This document shows positions 43,788-52,625 of a stretch of 64,000 bases of DNA, piece by piece. The notes beneath the pieces were generated by a model, which had not been told where the DNA came from, did no database searches, and saw only the letters and a list, made by a program, of their open reading frames with translations. The number at the start of each line of letters is the position of its first letter. Position 1 is the stretch's first letter. The position numbers and the translations under genes were made by a program. This DNA comes from an uncultured Burkholderiales bacterium (lineage in GTDB: Bacteria > Pseudomonadota > Gammaproteobacteria > Burkholderiales > Thiobacillaceae), in assembly GCA_938038385.1 (NCBI GenBank), contig CALHRD010000110.1, positions 1 through 64,000 of the forward strand. The letters run 5' to 3'.

Positions 43788-45905
43788 ATGGTCACGAGCC
43801 CAGAGCTACAGGAGAACATCCGCCACAGGCTGGCCTCGGCCCAGCTACCTGCCCTGCCTCAGGTCCTGCTGCAGGTGATGCAGCAGTGTGAAGCCGAGGA
43901 CAGCGGCCTGGCCGAGATCGCCGAGGTGGTGCGCCGTGACGCCGCCATTGCCGCGCGCATCCTGAGCATCGCACGCTCCCCTTACTACAACCGTGGCCGT
44001 AGCGTGGAAGCCCTCAGCCAGTGCCTGGCCGTGCTGGGCACCCGGACCGTTCGTCGCATCGCGCTGAACCAGGCGGTCCTGGACCTGTTCGGACGCTTCC
44101 AGGGCGCAGGCAGGTCCGACCTGGCCGCCTTCTGGTGCCATGCCCTGCTCACCGCCCTGCTGGCCCGGCAACTGGCCGAACACCTCGACTACCCCCACAC
44201 CGAGGAGGCCTACCTGGCGGGACTGCTGCACGACGTCGGTCGGCTCGCCCTGCTGGCCGCCCTGCCCGAAGACTACGGCCCCCTGTTCGAGGCTGCGCTG
44301 GACGAGACCGCGTTGATCGGGCAGGAACGCACGCGCTTCGACCTCGACCATGCCGAGGCCGGTGCCTGGCTGGCGGAGCGCTGGCAGCTCGATCCGCTGT
44401 TCTGCGACAGCCTGCGCTACCACCACGAAAGCGTCGGGCGGGTGAACGACGCCCACCTCCTGGTGCGCATCGTCGCCCTGGCCGACCGTCTCGGTAGCGG
44501 TGGCTGGACGGGCGAGGATGCCGCGGCCTGGGGCCTGGAGACCACCCGGGCCGAGGCCATGCTGGTTCAGGCGCACGAGGACCTGAAGGCGATCGCGGGT
44601 CAATTCGGCATCCCGGTGCCGGATCAGCCCGGCCCGGCCGTGGCGACCGGACCTGCCGATCAGAGCGTCATCGTACGTCTGGCCCAGGCCACCTCCAGCC
44701 GGCTGCTGGCGGCAGGTGCCCTCGATGAGGCGCCATGTCCTTCGGGTGTCGGTCAGGCTTACGAGGCCCTGGTCCGCGGTGCGCAGCTCCTCTTCGGCAC
44801 ACGCAAAGCGGCCCTCTTCCTGCCGGAAAACGACGGCCTGCGCGGGGTCAGCCCCGACCGGCAGGATCCCCGCGTGGAGGAGATACGCATCCGCCTGCCT
44901 GCGGTCGACTCGGCCATCGGCCGCGCGCATGGCGGCCGGCCGGAGATCCTGCGGCCGCAGGCCGACCGCGACAGCCTGGTGGACATGCACCTCTGCCGGC
45001 TGCTGGGCGCCGAAGCCCTGGTCTGCCTGCCGCTCGTCCATGCCGGCCTGGCCATGGGAGTCCTGGCCCTGGGCATCGACAGCGCCGGGGCCGTGGGGCT
45101 GCGCGCCCGGCAGGGTCTGCTCGCGGTCTATGCGACAGAGGCGGGGCGCCAGTTCCACCAAGCCCGAATCCAGGCCGGGGCCCTCAGCCAGGCAAGGCAG
45201 ACGGTCGCCGACGAATACCTGCTCAAGGCGCGTCAGGTCATCCACGAGGTGGGCAACCCCCTGGGGGTGGTGCACAACTATCTCGCCATCCTGCGCGATC
45301 GTCTGGCAAACATCCCCGAGTCGGTGCAGGAAATCGACCTCATGCGCGAGGAGCTGCGGCGCGTCGGCGGCATCCTGCAGACGCTCAGGCAGGCCGGGCC
45401 CTCCCAGGAGGCTGCAGCAGAACGCGTCGACATCAACGCCCTCATACGCCAGGTCATCGAGCTTTGCCACAAGGGCAGACCCGGGATGGCCCGCGTCCAA
45501 ACGGAATTCCAGGCCGACGAGGGCTTGCAACCGCTCACCCTCGACCGGGACAAGCTGAAGCAGGTCCTGATCAACCTGATCTTCAACGCTGTGGAGGCCA
45601 TGCCGGATGGCGGCCGCCTGAGCCTTTCCACCGCCCGTTGGCATAGCGGGACGGGGGAGGAGAGTGTGGAGATCACCGTGCAGGATACCGGCCCGGGCCT
45701 CCCCACCGTGGTCCTGGAGCGGCTCTACGCCCCGGTGGCCAGCCGCAAGGGCGGCGATCACGCCGGGCTGGGTCTGTCCATCGTCGGGCGGCTGGTGGAG
45801 GAACTGGGTGCGGTGATACAGTGCCAGAGCACGTCGGCTGGGACACGCTTCAAGCTCGTGCTGCCGGGAGAGGTCAGGAAAGGCGCGGGGGGTAAGATTT
45901 CATGA
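43788..45905 (+). CDS. HDOD-domain sensor histidine kinase
   Basis: A 705-residue fusion. An HDOD domain comes first (LPALPQVLLQVMQQCEAEDS, then ILSIARSPYYN, with an HD-like LLHDVGRLALL). A GAF-like middle follows (about 330-470, ALVCLPLVHAGLAMGVLALG). The C-terminal kinase has an H-box VIHEVGNPLGVVHNY, N-box LINLIFNAVEAM, G1 DTGPGLP and G2 GLGLSIVGRL. No membrane segment, so it senses cytoplasmic cues. It shares ATGA with the response regulator gene downstream. The start ATG 43788 has no strong ribosome site. Confidence 0.88.
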   Translation: MVTSPELQENIRHRLASAQLPALPQVLLQVMQQCEAEDSGLAEIAEVVRRDAAIAARILSIARSPYYNRGRSVEALSQCLAVLGTRTVRRIALNQAVLDLFGRFQGAGRSDLAAFWCHALLTALLARQLAEHLDYPHTEEAYLAGLLHDVGRLALLAALPEDYGPLFEAALDETALIGQERTRFDLDHAEAGAWLAERWQLDPLFCDSLRYHHESVGRVNDAHLLVRIVALADRLGSGGWTGEDAAAWGLETTRAEAMLVQAHEDLKAIAGQFGIPVPDQPGPAVATGPADQSVIVRLAQATSSRLLAAGALDEAPCPSGVGQAYEALVRGAQLLFGTRKAALFLPENDGLRGVSPDRQDPRVEEIRIRLPAVDSAIGRAHGGRPEILRPQADRDSLVDMHLCRLLGAEALVCLPLVHAGLAMGVLALGIDSAGAVGLRARQGLLAVYATEAGRQFHQARIQAGALSQARQTVADEYLLKARQVIHEVGNPLGVVHNYLAILRDRLANIPESVQEIDLMREELRRVGGILQTLRQAGPSQEAAAERVDINALIRQVIELCHKGRPGMARVQTEFQADEGLQPLTLDRDKLKQVLINLIFNAVEAMPDGGRLSLSTARWHSGTGEESVEITVQDTGPGLPTVVLERLYAPVASRKGGDHAGLGLSIVGRLVEELGAVIQCQSTSAGTRFKLVLPGEVRKGAGGKIS

Positions 45906-48088
45906 TCTACTGGGGCGACAAGGGCAAGTCTGAGGACCGGGCGATGGACGACGAGCGCGTCCGCATCCTGATCATCGAGGACGACACCCGTTTCGCCCAG
46001 AGCATGGCTTCCCTGCTCTGTAACGCCGGCTGGTCGGCAGAGACCTGCCTGACCGGCGTCGCCGGCCTGGGCCGTCTGGCGACGGAACCCTACGATCTCG
46101 TGCTGGTGGACATCAACCTGCCCGACATGTCCGGGCACGAAGTGGTGCGAGTGGTGCGGGAGCGGGGTGAAAACCTGCCAGTCATCGTGGTCAGCGGCGA
46201 GACCCAGATCGATGCCGCCATTCAGGCCCTGCGCCTCGGGGCCGCCGATTTCGTGCGCAAGCCGATCGAGCCGGACTTTCTGCTGCATCGTATCCGCGGC
46301 GTCCTCAGGCAGCGCTGGCTGGAGCGCGAATACAAGTCGTTCCAGCATCTGGTGAACCAGTCGGAACGGCTGCACCGTTTCCTGGTGGACAACTCGCCCG
46401 ACATCATCTTCACCCTGGACGAGGACAACCGCATCACCTTCATCAACGACCGCGTGCAGGAAAGCCTGGGCATCGCCCGGCAGGATCTGCTGGGTCGGCC
46501 CATGGTGGACCTGGTCTATGCCGACGACCGGGAACGGGCACGCTATGTGCTGAGGGAACGCCAGAACGAGAACCAGCCGCCGCAGACCGTCGAGCTGCGC
46601 CTCACGAGCAGTCAGGACAGCAAGGGTTACCGTATCTTCCAGACCTATTTTTCCTCGATCACCGAGGCCAACTGTTCGTCCCTGCACCCGCCGCAGCCCT
46701 GGGAGACCGAGGGATCCTGCTGCTATGGCGTGGCGCGGGACATCACCGACCAGCGCGAGGCCACGCAATGGGCCACCTACCACGTCAACCATGACGCACT
46801 CACCGGACTGCCCAACCGACAGCTCTTCCGCGACCGCCTGGGTCTGGCCATCACCCAGGCCATGCGCAATCGCGAGCGCTTCGCGGTGATCCACCTCAAT
46901 ATGGACCGTTTCAGTGCGATCAACAGCCTATACGGCCATGCGCGGGCGGACGAGGTGCTGCGCCAGATCTCCGAGCGCATCCAGCGCTGTCTGCGCGGCG
47001 GCGACACCCTGGCGCGGCTCGCCGCGGACGAGTTCCTGCTGCTCAACCTCCCCATCCGCAGCGAGGATGACGTGCAGGCGGTACTCGAGCGCATCGCCCA
47101 GGAACTGGCCGAGCCTTTCATGATCGATGACACCCCGCTCAAGCTCACGGCCAGCGCCGGCGTCGCCCTCTACCCGGAACATGGGGACAGCCCCGAAGCC
47201 CTGATCCGGCACGCCAATATCGCCCTCTATCACGGCCGGCGCGCCGGCGGCGGCAGCCATGCCTTCTTCCAGGAGGCGATGCGGGCAGACGCGGACCAGC
47301 GTCTGCACATAGAACACCAGCTGCAACGTGCCATCGAGCTGAAGCAGTTCGAGCTGCATTTCCAGCCCCAGGTGGACATCGCCAACCGCCGCATCCGTGG
47401 CGTGGAGGCCCTGCTGCGCTGGAACCACCCCGAACGGGGCCTGCTCTCTCCGAACGAGTTCATCGGCGTGGCCGAGGAGACCGGACTGATCGTGCCCCTG
47501 AGCAAATGGGTGCTCGACGAATCCTGCCGCCTGCTGCGGCAATGGATCGACCTGGGTATCGCACCGCCGCGCGTCGGCATCAATCTCTCGCCGCGCTGCC
47601 TGGATCTGCCGACCTTCGTCGACTGTTTCATGTCCAGCCTGGACCAGCACGGCGTGCCTGCCGAACGCATCGAGGTGGAGATCACCGAAAACCTGTTCAT
47701 CCACGACCCCGCCATGGCCGTGTCGAAGCTCAGGGACCTCACCATCAGGGGTGTGCGCATCGCCATCGACGACTTCGGCACCCAGTATTCCTCCCTCGGT
47801 TATCTGCAGAAATTCCCCATCCACACGCTCAAGATCGACAAATCTTTCGTCTGGGAGATCGACCGCGACGTGAGCCAGCACACCATCATCAAGGCCATCA
47901 TCTCCATCGGCCATGGCCTGGGGCTGAATCTCATCGCCGAGGGTGTGGAGACGGAGGCGCAGTTGCGTTTCCTGCGCGAACAGGGCTGCAGCGAGATCCA
48001 GGGCTTCCTCATCAGCCGGCCGCTACCCGGCAGGAAACTGGAGCAATGGTTGGCGCGGGGCGCTCACCCGCCGACACTCAACGCCTGA
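45902..48088 (+). CDS. Response regulator with PAS, degenerate GGDEF and intact EAL domains
   Basis: A 728-residue protein. The receiver domain has acidic EDD at 26-28, the phospho-acceptor D70 in LVLVDINLPDMSG and the Lys in VRKPIEP. PAS follows (about 155-290). The GGDEF-type domain has AADEF in place of GGDEF, so no cyclase activity is expected. The EAL domain keeps VEALLRW, NLSPR, EITENLF, IDDFGTQYSSLGYL, KIDKSF and AEGVETEAQ, so it should be an active cyclic-di-GMP phosphodiesterase. It is the likely partner of the HDOD kinase. A later ATG at 45944 is an alternative start. Confidence 0.92.
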   Translation: MIYWGDKGKSEDRAMDDERVRILIIEDDTRFAQSMASLLCNAGWSAETCLTGVAGLGRLATEPYDLVLVDINLPDMSGHEVVRVVRERGENLPVIVVSGETQIDAAIQALRLGAADFVRKPIEPDFLLHRIRGVLRQRWLEREYKSFQHLVNQSERLHRFLVDNSPDIIFTLDEDNRITFINDRVQESLGIARQDLLGRPMVDLVYADDRERARYVLRERQNENQPPQTVELRLTSSQDSKGYRIFQTYFSSITEANCSSLHPPQPWETEGSCCYGVARDITDQREATQWATYHVNHDALTGLPNRQLFRDRLGLAITQAMRNRERFAVIHLNMDRFSAINSLYGHARADEVLRQISERIQRCLRGGDTLARLAADEFLLLNLPIRSEDDVQAVLERIAQELAEPFMIDDTPLKLTASAGVALYPEHGDSPEALIRHANIALYHGRRAGGGSHAFFQEAMRADADQRLHIEHQLQRAIELKQFELHFQPQVDIANRRIRGVEALLRWNHPERGLLSPNEFIGVAEETGLIVPLSKWVLDESCRLLRQWIDLGIAPPRVGINLSPRCLDLPTFVDCFMSSLDQHGVPAERIEVEITENLFIHDPAMAVSKLRDLTIRGVRIAIDDFGTQYSSLGYLQKFPIHTLKIDKSFVWEIDRDVSQHTIIKAIISIGHGLGLNLIAEGVETEAQLRFLREQGCSEIQGFLISRPLPGRKLEQWLARGAHPPTLNA

Positions 48089-48104
48089 GCGGCCGCACTC
48101 TGGC

Positions 48105-48920
48105 ATGCCGGAAGGCGATACCGTCCACAAGCTGGCAGCCTACCTGTCCCCCCTGCTCACCGGTCAGTGCCTCACCCTGGCCCGCATCCGCAATCACCCC
48201 GAAGTCGAGCTCGCCGGACACCGTATCACCGGCGTGAGCACCCATGGCAAACACCTGTTCATCCACCTTGACGACGGCAGGCTCCTGCGCAGCCACTTGG
48301 GCATGCGCGGCACCTGGCACCACTACCGCGCCGGCGAGGCCTGGGACAAACCTGCCTATCAGGCGGCCATCGAGCTGCACATCCGTGGGCAAGTGCTGGT
48401 CTGTTTCAACCCAAAGGAGGTGGCGTTGGAGCGCAGCCGCGGCCCGCGCCTGCGGGCGCTGGCCGCGCATCTCGGGCCCGATCTTCTGGCCCCCGCCTTG
48501 GATCCCGACCGCATCGTGGAGCGTGCCCATAACCTGCTGAGCCCCGACACCACGCTGGCGGACGTCCTGCTCGACCAGCGCGTGGCGGCAGGCATCGGCA
48601 ACGTCTACAAATCCGAGACCCTGTTCCTGATGGGCCTCCCTCCCGGGCAGACCCTGGCGCAGACCCCGGATGCGACCCTGCGCGCGACCTATGTCGAGGC
48701 CGCGCGGCTGCTCAGGTCCAACACCCGGCCGGGCCGGCGCGTGACGCGACACAGCGCGGATGCGGCCGGCATCCTGTGGGTCTACGGGCGCAAGGATCAG
48801 CCCTGCCACCGCTGCGGCACCCCCATACGCCAGGCCCGGCTGGGCAGGCATCTGCGGCCCACCTACTGGTGCCCGATGTGCCAGGCGGGTGCGGGTGGCA
48901 GCGGAAATTCCGGCGTTTGA
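48105..48920 (+). CDS. nei: Fpg/Nei family DNA glycosylase (endonuclease VIII-like)
   Basis: A 271-residue base-excision-repair glycosylase. It begins MPEGDTVHKLA; after removal of Met, Pro2 is the catalytic nucleophile and Glu3 the helper, and the PEGD form points to the Nei rather than the Fpg (PELPE) branch. The helix-two-turn-helix is in VAAGIGNVYKSE, and the C-terminal zinc finger has CHRCG and CPMC. It excises oxidised bases and cuts at abasic sites. The gene follows the EAL gene by 16 bp. Confidence 0.93.
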   Translation: MPEGDTVHKLAAYLSPLLTGQCLTLARIRNHPEVELAGHRITGVSTHGKHLFIHLDDGRLLRSHLGMRGTWHHYRAGEAWDKPAYQAAIELHIRGQVLVCFNPKEVALERSRGPRLRALAAHLGPDLLAPALDPDRIVERAHNLLSPDTTLADVLLDQRVAAGIGNVYKSETLFLMGLPPGQTLAQTPDATLRATYVEAARLLRSNTRPGRRVTRHSADAAGILWVYGRKDQPCHRCGTPIRQARLGRHLRPTYWCPMCQAGAGGSGNSGV

Positions 48921-48935
48921 CGCAGCACCCGCCCG

Positions 48936-48953
48936 GTCGGGCCTCAGCCCGAC
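48936..48953. repeat. Short palindrome related to repeat family B
   Basis: GTCGGGC-ctca-GCCCGAC, 15 bp after the nei stop. It shares the core stem of repeat family B and may work as a transcript 3' hairpin. Confidence 0.55.
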
Positions 48954-48985
48954 ATGACACGACCGGATGTCCCGGCTCCCGGCCT

Positions 48986-49012
48986 TCAAGTTTTGCATGC
49001 CGGCTCCGATAA
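48986..49012 (+). promoter_or_regulatory. Sigma-28 (FliA)-type promoter
   Basis: TCAAGTTT (from 48986), 15 nt between TCAA and TCCGATAA (49005-49012): one base off the consensus in each half with ideal spacing. It lies about 100 bp before the short DUF1631 gene. Third such promoter in the window ahead of an HDOD-linked locus. Confidence 0.65.
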
Positions 49013-49115
49013 TCCTCCCATGAAGCGTGCCCGATTTCCCCTGCCCGTCTGGCTCCGCCCCAACCCTGGGTGGACACGGTCCCCGCGCGGGTCTTGAATA
49101 CCCGGCCCAGCGCGT

Positions 49116-50477
49116 ATGACCAGGCAATTGACCCTGCTGTCCGCAAACGCAGGCGGCGCCGACCCCTACGCCGGACTACCCGCCGCGGAATTGCTGCGGG
49201 AGGTGGGCGAGATCGTCAGCGTGCGCATGGCCCAGCTGCTGCCCCAGGCGCTGGAACGGGCGGCCGGCAGCCTCTACCGTCAGGCCGAACAGGCCATCGA
49301 CATGGAGAAACGCCTGCTCAACATGGAGGCGGGCCAGCTGGCACAACATCGCCTGGTCCACCTGCCGGCAGACTTCCGCCGTCACTTCGAGCGCCGCTTC
49401 CCCGCCGCCTGCAGGCGTGACCCCCTGCGCCGTCATGGCCTGATGGACAGCGTCGATCCAACGCAACTGCGCATCGTAGACGAGACCCGCCTGGAGGCTG
49501 CCCTGGATGTCACCGACCTGACCCGGGCGCTGGAGGACGGCTGCCAACAATCGCTGTATGGCCTCCTGCACCAGTTCCGCCAGTTGCTGCAGGACCCCGA
49601 CCTGCCGCCCGCCCAGCTCCCCCTCGGCCCACGGGTGCTCGCCCAGGCCCTGGCACAGGCCCTGGGCGAGCATCCCTCTGCGCGGGTGCCCAAGCTCAAG
49701 GTGCTCCAAGCCCTGGCGCTGCACCTGCCCGCCCTGCTCCAACCCCTCTACCGGGACATACACAGTTACATCGACCAGCACCACAGCCCGGCCGAGGCCA
49801 CGGCCATCGTGCTGGATACGCTGCCCGAATTACCCGAGCCGACCCTGCCGGGCGGCTGCACTGGTAACACCGATACAACGACTGGCACGGCCGCCCCCCC
49901 TGACCCCGGGCAGAGCAGCGATGCCCCGGCAGCGACCATGGACCCCTCCCTGCAGTGCGCGCGCGAGGAGGTCGCGGCGCGGCTGGCCGGACAGCCTTTG
50001 CCCGAGGCAGTGCAGGACTTCCTGCAGCGCTACTGGCAATCCTGGCTTGCGGACTGTCATCGCTGCCACGGCGCCGAGAGCGACGCATGGCAGATGGCAT
50101 TGGCCACCATGGACGAGGTGATCCTCGCCCTGACCCCGCAACCGGTGCTGTCGGCCCAGGCCCGCCTGAGGCGGCTGCCGGCCGTGCTCGGCCGCCTGCG
50201 TGCGGGCATGGCCGCCGTCGGCATCCCGGCCGAGGCGCGCGACCGCTTCCTGGTGCAATGGATGCAGGCCCAGGCCCAACTCCTCGAGGCGGGCAGCTCA
50301 TCCCTCCAGGCTGCCGGACAGGCTGAGCCGGCACTTCGCTCCGCTCCGGACATGAGTTCCCCGGATGCACGCCGGGCCGCCCCAGGTGTTTCCTGCAACC
50401 CCTCGGGCGTCGGGTTGGGCGCAGCCGAGCCCCGGGGGGTCACCTCCACTCTCAATCAGGCCGTACGCACCCGCTGA
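49116..50477 (+). CDS. DUF1631 family protein, short form
   Basis: A 453-residue helical protein, a paralogue of the 789-residue DUF1631 protein at 32265. Matching blocks are ALEDGCQQSLYGLLHQFRQL with the N-terminal block and VQDFLQRYWQSWLADCHRCH, SDAWQMALATMDEVILALTP and RFLVQWMQAQAQ with the later block. The middle region of the long form and its C-terminal PilZ-like segment are missing, and a Pro/Thr-rich linker replaces part of it. No riboswitch is seen in its leader. It is followed after 8 bp by an EAL-HDOD gene, as in the first locus. Confidence 0.75.
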   Translation: MTRQLTLLSANAGGADPYAGLPAAELLREVGEIVSVRMAQLLPQALERAAGSLYRQAEQAIDMEKRLLNMEAGQLAQHRLVHLPADFRRHFERRFPAACRRDPLRRHGLMDSVDPTQLRIVDETRLEAALDVTDLTRALEDGCQQSLYGLLHQFRQLLQDPDLPPAQLPLGPRVLAQALAQALGEHPSARVPKLKVLQALALHLPALLQPLYRDIHSYIDQHHSPAEATAIVLDTLPELPEPTLPGGCTGNTDTTTGTAAPPDPGQSSDAPAATMDPSLQCAREEVAARLAGQPLPEAVQDFLQRYWQSWLADCHRCHGAESDAWQMALATMDEVILALTPQPVLSAQARLRRLPAVLGRLRAGMAAVGIPAEARDRFLVQWMQAQAQLLEAGSSSLQAAGQAEPALRSAPDMSSPDARRAAPGVSCNPSGVGLGAAEPRGVTSTLNQAVRTR

Positions 50478-50485
50478 GGTAAGCC

Positions 50486-51790
50486 ATGCACGACATCGGA
50501 CAACTGTCACCACGCCCCCTGACCGCCACTGCCAAGACACCTTCACCCAGCCCTGTCGGGTCTGAGGACAGCGTCCTGGACGGACTGCCCATCGGGCGCT
50601 TCATCACGCGCCTGCCCCTGCTCGATGCCGACTGCCGCATCGTCGGGTATGAACTGCAGATCCGTCCCCAGGCCCCCCTGCCCGTCCTGCCCGGCGCCAC
50701 CAGCCCGAACCAGATACAGGACGAAGCCCTGCTGACCACGGTCATCGACCTGGACTACCAGCAGGCCCTGGGCGACAAGTTGACCCTGCTCAGCCTGGAC
50801 GCCGCCACCCTGGGCAACCCGCTCCTGCAAATGCTCAAACCGGAACGCACCCTGCTGCTCCTGCCGGCCGGCTGTTCCCGGGAGGCGGCGGACCAGGCTG
50901 CGGCGCTCGCCCGGCAGGGCTTCGGCCTGGTGTGGGACGACATGGCCGAAGCGCAGCCCATCCAGGTCCCTGGCCACGTGCGCATAGACACGCGCCAGCA
51001 CAATGCCATGAGCCTCGGCCACCGCGCCATCACGGCACGGCAGCGGGACGCCGGCAAGTTGATCGCCGCTCACGTCGATACCGCGGAGACCTTAGAGGCC
51101 TGCAAGCGCCTGTCCTTCGACCTCGTGCAGGGCTATTTCTTCTCACAGACCCTGGCCACTCCGGGTCGCGAGCTGCAGGCCGGCCGACTGGTGATCATGG
51201 ACCTGCTCAACCTGGTCATGGGGCATGCGGATTTTCCCGCCATAGAGGCCAGGTTCAAGCAGGACGCAGCCTTGTCCTACAAGCTGCTGCGCTTCATCAA
51301 TTCGCCTGCGGTCGGCCTGCGCTACCCCATCAAGTCCATCGGCCAGGCGCTGGTCATGCTGGGTCACGACCAGCTCTACCGCTGGCTGACCCTTTTGCTG
51401 TTTACGCACACACAGGGCGACCCGCGCAGCCGCGCCCTGCTCAGGCACGCCGTGGTGCGCGCCCGCCTCACCGAGACCCTGGGCGAGCAACGGCTCAGCC
51501 GGGAGGAACGCGGCGGCCTGTTCATCGCCGGCATCCTGTCCATGCTCGATGCCCTGCTGGGGCTGCCGCTGGCCGAGGCCCTCGACCGGCTGAAACTGCC
51601 CGATACCGTCGTCGCGGCCCTGAGCACCGGTACGGGTCCTTACGCCGTCTATCTCCAGCTCGCCCAGGCCTGCGAGCAGTTCGACCAGACGCGCATCGCC
51701 CGCCTCAGCACCCAGGCCGGGCTCACGCCGGACGCGGTCAACCTGGCCCATGTCAATGCCCTGATCTGGTCCGAGGGGCTGGAGGATTGA
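50486..51790 (+). CDS. Degenerate EAL-HDOD signalling protein, second copy
   Basis: A 434-residue paralogue of the protein at 34638 and nearly colinear with it. The EAL signature is more decayed here (GYELQIRP), FDLVQGYFF ends the domain, and the HDOD part is well kept (MDLLNLVMGH, SYKLLRFINSPAVG, SIGQALVMLGHDQLYRWLTL). Cyclic-di-GMP hydrolysis is not expected. A GAGG ribosome site lies about 7 nt before the ATG. Last gene of the second DUF1631 unit; it converges on the secretion operon. Confidence 0.88.
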   Translation: MHDIGQLSPRPLTATAKTPSPSPVGSEDSVLDGLPIGRFITRLPLLDADCRIVGYELQIRPQAPLPVLPGATSPNQIQDEALLTTVIDLDYQQALGDKLTLLSLDAATLGNPLLQMLKPERTLLLLPAGCSREAADQAAALARQGFGLVWDDMAEAQPIQVPGHVRIDTRQHNAMSLGHRAITARQRDAGKLIAAHVDTAETLEACKRLSFDLVQGYFFSQTLATPGRELQAGRLVIMDLLNLVMGHADFPAIEARFKQDAALSYKLLRFINSPAVGLRYPIKSIGQALVMLGHDQLYRWLTLLLFTHTQGDPRSRALLRHAVVRARLTETLGEQRLSREERGGLFIAGILSMLDALLGLPLAEALDRLKLPDTVVAALSTGTGPYAVYLQLAQACEQFDQTRIARLSTQAGLTPDAVNLAHVNALIWSEGLED

Positions 51791-51853
51791 CAGCGGGGCG
51801 GGCAGGCCGGCGGCAGGGAACACCCGACCTGCGACCTTTGTGACCCTGTCTGC

Positions 51854-52504
51854 CTATTGATCCGCGTCATTGTCACTCACCGCGCCTCGGGTAGGCCGTG
51901 GTCTCGGGGCGCGCTGCCCGGCAGCCGCCTGGCGGTCGGTGCTTTCCTCCTCTGCTGCCTGCTGCGCCGACGCACGCGCCTTGAACACCCACTCCCGATA
52001 GCTGGTTGCCGCCTCGAACCCCTCCTGATCGGGGCTGAAGCCGGCGGTCTTCATCGGTGCGCCCTCGGCCAGACTATGCACGCCGACGATGCCGCCCTCG
52101 GCATCGCGCACCAGTCCCCATTCCGGCCGGCCGGTCATGGGGTCGGGGTAGAGCCGGCGCAAATGGCGCACCGGCATGGGGAAACGCCGGTCCTCCAGCA
52201 GCGCTTCGAGCGTGGGGGGATAGGGTTTTTCGCTGCCGGGACCGCGCAACTGATAGGACTCGATGGCACGCCGGTACTGCTCGCCGACGAACAGAAGCTC
52301 CGCCTCCTTCTCGCGCTGGGCGACGGTGGTCCAGAGCGTCCCCACGGCCGCCATGCCTGCCCCCAGTGCGGCCAGGATGAAGAGCAGGGCGAGCAGCATC
52401 CAACCGCCCTGCCCTTTGCCCCTGGCGTATGCCCCCGTGGGTACGGCGCGTGCGGGGCGGATGGTGACGGGTATAAGGCGGGGAGACGGACGGGATACGC
52501 TCAC
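51854..52504 (-). CDS. Type II secretion-like pseudopilin with hydrophilic tail
   Basis: About 216 residues; last gene of the secretion operon. A pseudopilin-like N-terminal helix (GGWMLLALLFILAALGAG) is followed by an EKEAELLFVGEQYRRAIESY helix and a beta-rich part with LRRLYPDPMTGRPEWGLV, similar to the two neighbouring pseudopilins. The Glu5 of classical pilins is absent. An Ala/Gln/Arg-rich hydrophilic tail (residues 170-216) is unusual. The start is unsure: the GTG at 52504 is the nearest credible codon before the helix, giving a long leader. Confidence 0.65.
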   Translation of the reverse strand: MSVSRPSPRLIPVTIRPARAVPTGAYARGKGQGGWMLLALLFILAALGAGMAAVGTLWTTVAQREKEAELLFVGEQYRRAIESYQLRGPGSEKPYPPTLEALLEDRRFPMPVRHLRRLYPDPMTGRPEWGLVRDAEGGIVGVHSLAEGAPMKTAGFSPDQEGFEAATSYREWVFKARASAQQAAEEESTDRQAAAGQRAPRPRPTRGAVSDNDADQ

Positions 52505-52625
52505 ATCGCAAGGCGGTCGTAGCGGGCTCACGGGCCTGTTGCTGCGCAATGTACACACCCCCTCTTCCCCCCTTTCCCCTCCAGGGCAGGGAGCGAAATC
52601 GATCCGTCCCGGTTCGTGACGCCGC

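Noticed and set aside
48990-49115. Second cyclic-di-GMP riboswitch ahead of the short DUF1631 gene
   Set aside because: The leader lacks the GACGCAAA junction, the GNRA stem and the receptor elements found in the first locus.
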